A stretch of DNA of 64,000 nucleotides from Betaproteobacteria bacterium (GTDB lineage Bacteria > Pseudomonadota > Gammaproteobacteria > Burkholderiales > Casimicrobiaceae), in contig JACPUX010000067.1 of NCBI GenBank assembly GCA_016192065.1, positions 62,001-126,000 on the forward strand, written 5' to 3'. Positions 59,131-64,000 of this stretch are shown one piece after another. The notes beneath the pieces were generated by a model, which was given only the letters and a program-made list of their open reading frames with translations, did not search any database and had not been told where the DNA came from. The position numbers and the translations under genes are program-made. Every line of letters begins with the position of its first letter. The stretch's first letter is position 1.

Positions 59131-60471
59131 TCAAAAAAATTCAACCGACCCAACATTGATCGCCGCCGGGGGGCGGCATGGTTCAACGGTTCCCCGGCTT
59201 TCAACCGCGGCCATGGGGATGCAAACCCGCATGCATGTCCCCCGGCCAAGGTTGCTGGTGCAGGTAATCGTGCCGGCGTGACGCCGCAAGACGCGCTCGA
59301 CGATTGCAAGCCCGAGGCCAGTGCCCGGCGTACAGCCGACATTGCTGGCGCGAAAGAAGGACTCAAAGATTCGCGACTGGTCAGTTTCGGGAACGCCTAT
59401 GCCTTGGTCGATCACTTCGAATAGGGTCTCCTGCGCCGCGAAGCGCACCACGAGGCGGACCTTGGAACCCGCCGGGGAATAGCGCACGGCATTGGCGAGC
59501 AGATTGTCCAGGGCCAGGCGCAGCAGCTTCTCATCCAGGGGCCGCTCGGTCTCGGCTTGGTTCGATTCGAGCACCAGAGCGTGGCTGGCGCCGCAGGCGC
59601 GGCTGCGCTCGGCGAGGATGTCCCGGCACAAAGCCAGAACCGACACCGCCCTCGGCGCGAATTCCAGGCGGCCGGCGTCGGCGCGGCTCAGAGTGAGTAC
59701 CTCGTCGAGCATCTTGGTCAAGCGCCAGACCGCGGCGTGAATGTCGTCGAGCATTTCTCGCCGCTCGTCCGGTGGCAGGCGGCCATCGTAGTCGCGCAGC
59801 AGGTCGGAGGCGGAAAGAATCATCGCCAGCGGCGTGCGGAACTCATGCGAGGCCATGGAGACGAAGCGCAGCTTCATTTCGTTAAGCTCCCGCTCGCGCT
59901 TCAGAGTACGACGGGAGTCCTCCTCGCGTTCGCGCAACTCGCGATGCGCCGCGCGCAGTTCAGCGACGCTGCGCTCCAGTTGCCGGTTGGCATCGACCAG
60001 CTCGGTGGTCCGCTGGCCGATACGAATCTCCAGCGCGTCCCGCATGTGCGCCAGCTCGTCTTCGAGGCTACGGCGCGCCGTGGTGTCGCGCGAAACCACC
60101 ACCAGCCAGCGCGGCACGCCGCATTGGCAGGTGATGATATTGGACTGTGATTCGAGGACGCGCAGTTCGCCGCGCGCGTCAAAGACCCGATATTCAGCGC
60201 GCTGACCCCGGCCGTCGCGCATCACTTGGCGAAACAGGCTTTGCAGGCGTGGCCGGTCTTCCGAGTGAATATGGGCGAAGGAATCGGTCCCCGCTCCGGT
60301 CTCCTCACCAAACAGGGCGCGGAACGCGGGGTTGACGTAGATACGTGCTCCGGTTTCGTCGAGCACGGAAATCATGTCATTGGTGCTGGCGGCGATCGCT
60401 TCGAAGCAGTGCGCTGGTGCGGGGATGGCCAAGGGGGGTGCGGCGTAAACCTGGGGCAGGGCTTCGGACAT
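59131..60471 (-). CDS. Soluble PAS-domain histidine kinase
   Basis: 446 residues without membrane segments. One PAS domain (CFEAIAASTNDMISVLDETGARIYVNPAFRALFG), a coiled coil (~135-198), HisKA with H209 in SMASHEFRTPLAMILS, and the ATPase domain (NLLANAVRYSP; DQGIGVP; GTGLGLAIVERVL). The kinase core closely resembles that of the eight-PAS kinase. The start ATG 60471 begins the protein; the longer frame is Arg/Pro-rich. It lies downstream of the GlrR-like gene on the same strand and may be its partner. Confidence 0.9.
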   Translation of the reverse strand: MSEALPQVYAAPPLAIPAPAHCFEAIAASTNDMISVLDETGARIYVNPAFRALFGEETGAGTDSFAHIHSEDRPRLQSLFRQVMRDGRGQRAEYRVFDARGELRVLESQSNIITCQCGVPRWLVVVSRDTTARRSLEDELAHMRDALEIRIGQRTTELVDANRQLERSVAELRAAHRELREREEDSRRTLKRERELNEMKLRFVSMASHEFRTPLAMILSASDLLRDYDGRLPPDERREMLDDIHAAVWRLTKMLDEVLTLSRADAGRLEFAPRAVSVLALCRDILAERSRACGASHALVLESNQAETERPLDEKLLRLALDNLLANAVRYSPAGSKVRLVVRFAAQETLFEVIDQGIGVPETDQSRIFESFFRASNVGCTPGTGLGLAIVERVLRRHAGTITCTSNLGRGTCMRVCIPMAAVESRGTVEPCRPPAAINVGSVEFF

Positions 60472-60682
60472 GGCAAAGGGCGGGCGCGGAGAGGGTCTTG
60501 CCGCACTCCTAAGCAGATGCCGTGCCAGCGCACGGCCAGCGGAGGTTCTGGGTCGACGGGCCGGGCGACCACCGGCCACCGGAGCGGCGAATGTTGGTGA
60601 TTGCCGACGCCTGCGCGGATCCGGGCGTGGACTTGGTGCCGCGGAGCTGCAACCGTTCGCGGGGGGGGCGTCGCTCCCAGCT

Positions 60683-62017
60683 TCAGGACTTGAACAATGC
60701 GGGGTCGATCTGGTGGCGGTTCAGCAGCGTGTAGAAATCGCTGCGATTGCGCTTGGCGACCCGCGCCGCCTGGGTGACATTACCGGCAGTGATCTTTAGG
60801 AGTTGCAGCAGGTAGTCGCGCTCGAAGGCGCGCCGCGCCTCATCAAAGGAGCTCATGTCTTCGCTGGGACGAGACAGGGCCCGTTCCACCAGCGATAGCG
60901 GCACGATCGGCGAGGTGGACAGGGCGACGCACTTCTCCACGACGTTGAACAACTGCCGCACATTGCCCGGCCAAGCTGCTCGCAGCAGCGCCTCGGCGGC
61001 ATCGCCAGCGAAGCCGTTGACGGTCTTCTTGTACTTTGCGCCCAGCGCGGCCAGAAAGTGACCGGCCAGGAGTGGAATGTCCTCGCGCCTTTCGGACAGG
61101 GGCGGCAGTTTCAGATTGACGACATTGACGCGGTAATAGAGGTCCTCGCGAAAACGGCCGGCAGCGATTTCCGCGTCCAAATCTCGATGCGTGGCCGACA
61201 CCACGCGCACGTCCACGGCGACCGAGCGCGCGGCGCCGACCGGCCGCACTTCTCGTTCCTGCAGCACCCGCAGCAGCTTGACCTGGAGCGGCAAGGGCAT
61301 GTCGCCGATCTCGTCGAGGAAGATCGTTCCTCCCTGGGCCTCTTGCAACAGGCCGCGATGATCGCGCACCGCGCCGGTGAAGCTGCCCTTCACGTGGCCG
61401 AAGAGTTCGCTCTCCATTAGGTGTTCCGGGATCGCGCCGCAGTTCACGGCGATGAACGGCGCCTCGCGCCGGTGGCTCCAGTCGTGCAGGGTTTGCGCCA
61501 GTAGTTCCTTGCCGCTGCCGGTATCGCCAGAAATCAGCACCGAGGCATCGGTGGCCGCAACCAGCCTGGCTTCGTCCAGCACCGAGTGCATGATCTGGCT
61601 GCGGGTGATGATGGGCGTCTCGTCGTGATCCAGGCTGGCGGCGGCAACGTGGCCGGACAGCGCTTTATCGATTTCTGCCAGCAGCGCGCGGGCTTCGTAG
61701 GGCTTGGTGACGAAGCCGAACACGCCGCGCTTGGTGGCGTCCACGGCGTCGGGGATGGTGCCGTGCGCGGTGAGAATGATCACCGGCAACATCGGGTTCG
61801 ATTTGCGCACGGCATCGAACAAGGCCAAGCCGTCCATGCCGCCCATGCGCAAATCGGTGACCACCAGATCGGGCTTTTCCACCGCCAGCAGCGCCAAGGC
61901 TTTTTCCGCGCTGTCCGCCGCCAGCACCTTGAAGCCTTCCTCGCGCAGCAGGATGCCGATGAGTTTCAGAAGTGTGGGATCGTCATCGACCGTCAGAACC
62001 GTGGCGCGTGTGCTCAA
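60683..62017 (-). CDS. glrR: Sigma-54-dependent response regulator, GlrR-like
   Basis: 444 residues: receiver (acidic D11-D13, phosphoacceptor D55 in [33 protein letters not shown], close to GlrR/QseF), AAA+ domain (Walker A GDTGSGKE, sigma-54 loop [13 protein letters not shown], Walker [14 protein letters not shown], arginine-finger region [11 protein letters not shown]) and a C-terminal Fis-type helix-turn-helix ([30 protein letters not shown]). The sigma-54 loop reads GSFTGA instead of GAFTGA. No glrK or qseG is next to it; the soluble PAS kinase is. Confidence 0.92.
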   Translation of the reverse strand: MSTRATVLTVDDDPTLLKLIGILLREEGFKVLAADSAEKALALLAVEKPDLVVTDLRMGGMDGLALFDAVRKSNPMLPVIILTAHGTIPDAVDATKRGVFGFVTKPYEARALLAEIDKALSGHVAAASLDHDETPIITRSQIMHSVLDEARLVAATDASVLISGDTGSGKELLAQTLHDWSHRREAPFIAVNCGAIPEHLMESELFGHVKGSFTGAVRDHRGLLQEAQGGTIFLDEIGDMPLPLQVKLLRVLQEREVRPVGAARSVAVDVRVVSATHRDLDAEIAAGRFREDLYYRVNVVNLKLPPLSERREDIPLLAGHFLAALGAKYKKTVNGFAGDAAEALLRAAWPGNVRQLFNVVEKCVALSTSPIVPLSLVERALSRPSEDMSSFDEARRAFERDYLLQLLKITAGNVTQAARVAKRNRSDFYTLLNRHQIDPALFKS

Positions 62018-62085
62018 CTCGTCTCCCTGATCCAGAGTGTGTTACCGCGACCCATATTGTACCTTCAGCGTCCTCTGGAAATGCT

Positions 62086-63429
62086 CTAGGCCAAACGCGC
62101 AGTGGCGGCCTGGTCAGGTTTCCAGATCGGGACGGTGCCGATTTCCCCGACGCCACAGCGAGCCTCCGCGGCGACGCCAAGGCCGGGGATGGCAACGATC
62201 TTCCCATCGGCCAGAACCGCTGGCCAGAACCGCCTGGCCCACACCGGCACGCCCCGCTGGCGCAACAGCTCCCGCACTGCGCCGCTCGGGCGGTCGGCAA
62301 GCAAGGCCAGGCGCGCGCCGGGCGGGCAGGGCACGACACGGCACGCGCTGGTGGCGGTCAGTCCGACCGCCAGGCCGGCCCCGAGGCTGGGCTCAAAAAC
62401 CAGCTCGCCGTGCGGCAATCGCAGTTTGGTCTCGCCGCGCCAGGCCAAATCGAACGGGCCGGGCGGTGGGACGATGTGCAGTTGGGTGCCTTCGCGCACC
62501 AGCATGACGGACTGATGCCGTAACTGGGTGCGGTGGTCGGGGCGAGTGCTGGATAGACTGCGCAACAGCGCCTGGAGGCGCGCCGCGCTGGGGGCCAGCA
62601 GCCCGGCGCGAAGAAAGAAGTGCCGCAAGAGGTTGCGCGCCCGCGCCGGCGTCAAGGTGTGCAGCTTGGTTAGGGATAGTCCTTGCCAAGCCTCCCGGGG
62701 GAGCCCGTCCTGCGCCGCCAGATCGGCCAGCAGTTCGGCGGCTTCGGCGCAGTGTCCGGCGCTGCGGGCAAGGGTCTGGGGGTAGCCCGGAACCTGCGCC
62801 GCCAAAAGAGGCGCGATCTGGTGACGCAGAAAGTTGCGCCGCAGACGCAAGTCGGCATTGCTGTCGTCCTCGATCCATGTGAGCCCATGGACGCGCGCCC
62901 AAGCCGTGAGCTCGCCGCGCGGGATACGCAAGAGCGGCCGCCACAGCGCCGGCCGGCCCGGAGCGAACTCGGGCATGGCGGCGAGTCCAGCCACACCGGC
63001 GCCACGCAGAAGCTGCAAGAGCACGGTCTCGGCCTGGTCATCGGCGTGGTGGGCCATCGCCACCACCGCGACGTCAAGCGCCCGCAACGCCGCGTGCCGC
63101 GCCTCGCGGGCAACTTCTTCGAGGCTCTCCTGGGGGGCGCGCCGGATGTTGAGGCGGGTGACGGAAAAAGGAAGGTCGAGCCGGGCGCAGGTTTGGGCGC
63201 AGAATTCCACCCAGTGCCCAGCCTGTCCGGAGAGCCCATGGCAAACGTGATGCGCGGTGAGCGCGAAGGCGAAGCGCTGCCTTGCCGCATGCAGGCCGTG
63301 GAGCAGACAGATGGAGTCGAGCCCGCCGGAGAGCGCGACCGCGACTGCGGTGCCGGGAGCGAAGCGCCGCGCCAACTCGGCGGCGAGCGCTTCGGTCAGA
63401 TCAACTGGGTAGTTCCTTGAACTTGCCAT
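62086..63429 (-). CDS. tilS: tRNA(Ile)-lysidine synthase
   Basis: 447 residues. PP-loop SGGLDS at residues 34-39, [27 protein letters not shown] and [25 protein letters not shown] are TilS signatures; the C-terminal substrate-binding domains follow. It converts C34 of the CAT-anticodon tRNA-Ile2 to lysidine so that it reads AUA. The tRNA at 3537-3613 may be its substrate. The 5' end overlaps accA by 29 bases. Confidence 0.94.
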   Translation of the reverse strand: MASSRNYPVDLTEALAAELARRFAPGTAVAVALSGGLDSICLLHGLHAARQRFAFALTAHHVCHGLSGQAGHWVEFCAQTCARLDLPFSVTRLNIRRAPQESLEEVAREARHAALRALDVAVVAMAHHADDQAETVLLQLLRGAGVAGLAAMPEFAPGRPALWRPLLRIPRGELTAWARVHGLTWIEDDSNADLRLRRNFLRHQIAPLLAAQVPGYPQTLARSAGHCAEAAELLADLAAQDGLPREAWQGLSLTKLHTLTPARARNLLRHFFLRAGLLAPSAARLQALLRSLSSTRPDHRTQLRHQSVMLVREGTQLHIVPPPGPFDLAWRGETKLRLPHGELVFEPSLGAGLAVGLTATSACRVVPCPPGARLALLADRPSGAVRELLRQRGVPVWARRFWPAVLADGKIVAIPGLGVAAEARCGVGEIGTVPIWKPDQAATARLA

Positions 63430-64000
63430 ACCCCAGGAGTCGTTCGGTGCGCGTAGCCAGCAGCGCCTCGAATGGCCGCTCCTGGAGCTGGCGCAAGCCT
63501 TCCTGCAAGGCCTTCTTCACCGTTGTCATGGTGGCGGCGGGATCGCGGTGGGCTCCCCCCAAGGGTTCGCTGACCACCTTATCGACCAGCCCCAGGGCTT
63601 TCAGGCGATGCGCGGTGATGCCCAGCGTTTCCGCCGCTTCCGGCGCTTGCTCGGCGGACTTCCACAGAATCGAGGCGCAGCCTTCGGGCGAGATCACCGA
63701 GTAGGTGGCGTACTGCATCATCAAAAGCAAATCGCCCACGGCGATGGCCAAGGCGCCGCCCGAACCGCCCTCGCCGATCACCAGGCAGAGGATGGGCACC
63801 TTGAGGCCGGCCATTTCGTAGAGGTTGCGGCCGATCGCTTCGGACTGTCCCCGTTCTTCCGCGCCCACACCGGGATAGGCGCCGGGGGTGTCGATGAAGG
63901 TTACCAGGGGAAGGTTGAACTTTTCCGCCAGGCGCATCAGCCGCAGCGCTTTGCGATAACCCTCGGGGCGTGGCATGCCGAAATTGCGGAAGATCTTCTC
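63401..64000 (-). CDS. accA: Acetyl-CoA carboxylase carboxyltransferase alpha subunit, C-terminal part
   Basis: About 199 C-terminal residues; the N-terminus lies beyond the right edge, and the frame is open to base 64000 ([22 protein letters not shown] is continuous), so the ATG at 63976 is internal. [41 protein letters not shown] and [14 protein letters not shown] are the carboxyltransferase crotonase-fold core. It partners AccD in making malonyl-CoA. The order accA-tilS is common in proteobacteria. Confidence 0.95.
   Translation of the reverse strand, partial: EKIFRNFGMPRPEGYRKALRLMRLAEKFNLPLVTFIDTPGAYPGVGAEERGQSEAIGRNLYEMAGLKVPILCLVIGEGGSGGALAIAVGDLLLMMQYATYSVISPEGCASILWKSAEQAPEAAETLGITAHRLKALGLVDKVVSEPLGGAHRDPAATMTTVKKALQEGLRQLQERPFEALLATRTERLLGYGKFKELPS

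Overview
The window is a high-GC, densely coded bacterial chromosome segment. Gene content and order (a pyrB-pyrC' pair, an rpsU-yqeY-dnaG-rpoD operon with a lysine/alanine-rich RpoD extension, a form II RuBisCO operon, TRAP transport and a PAS-rich two-component cluster) point to a betaproteobacterium, probably an autotrophic or facultatively autotrophic Rhodocyclales/Nitrosomonadales-type organism. The lineage is an inference. No rRNA, CRISPR array, prophage or intact insertion sequence was seen.

Layout. 1-1722: end of pyrB and a catalytically dead dihydroorotase-like pyrC'. 1723-3262: a non-coding stretch holding decayed gene fragments. 3263-14017: small lipoprotein, CAT-anticodon tRNA, a lipid-related gene pair, a VOC protein, an RND efflux pump, then ridA, argD, ogt, xerD, ybaK and folB. 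14107-23112: plsY, tsaD, a foreign-looking insertion (IS256 transposase fragment plus a glycosyltransferase-like gene) and the macromolecular-synthesis operon rpsU-yqeY-dnaG-rpoD. 23260-33551: Ca2+/cation antiporter, Pat-type acetyltransferase, tRNA-Ser, rppH, a Yip1 protein, proB, obgE, an ArnT-like glycosyltransferase and rpmE. 33669-36750: mixed small enzymes. 36908-41534: the Calvin cycle operon cbbM-fbp-prkB with divergent cbbR. 41548-46132: more small enzymes, then rpsO-pnp. 46280-53235: a solute-binding protein and a complete TRAP C4-dicarboxylate-type transporter with a divergent DctS/DctR-like pair. 53296-62017: a signalling island with an eight-PAS membrane kinase, a receiver-only regulator, a small repeat-containing secreted protein, a structured intergenic region, a second soluble PAS kinase and a GlrR-like sigma-54 activator. 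62086-64000: tilS and the accA C-terminal part.

How the genes work together. CbbM, Fbp and PrkB supply the specific steps of CO2 fixation under CbbR. DctPQM imports an organic acid, with DctS/DctR the likely inducer-sensing pair. TilS modifies the type of CAT tRNA found at 3537-3613. The least explained parts are the signalling island, with its intergenic region 58439-59130, and the decayed stretch 1723-3262. Two dispersed repeat families (three copies each) occupy intergenic gaps. All statements come from reading the sequence; no database search was run.
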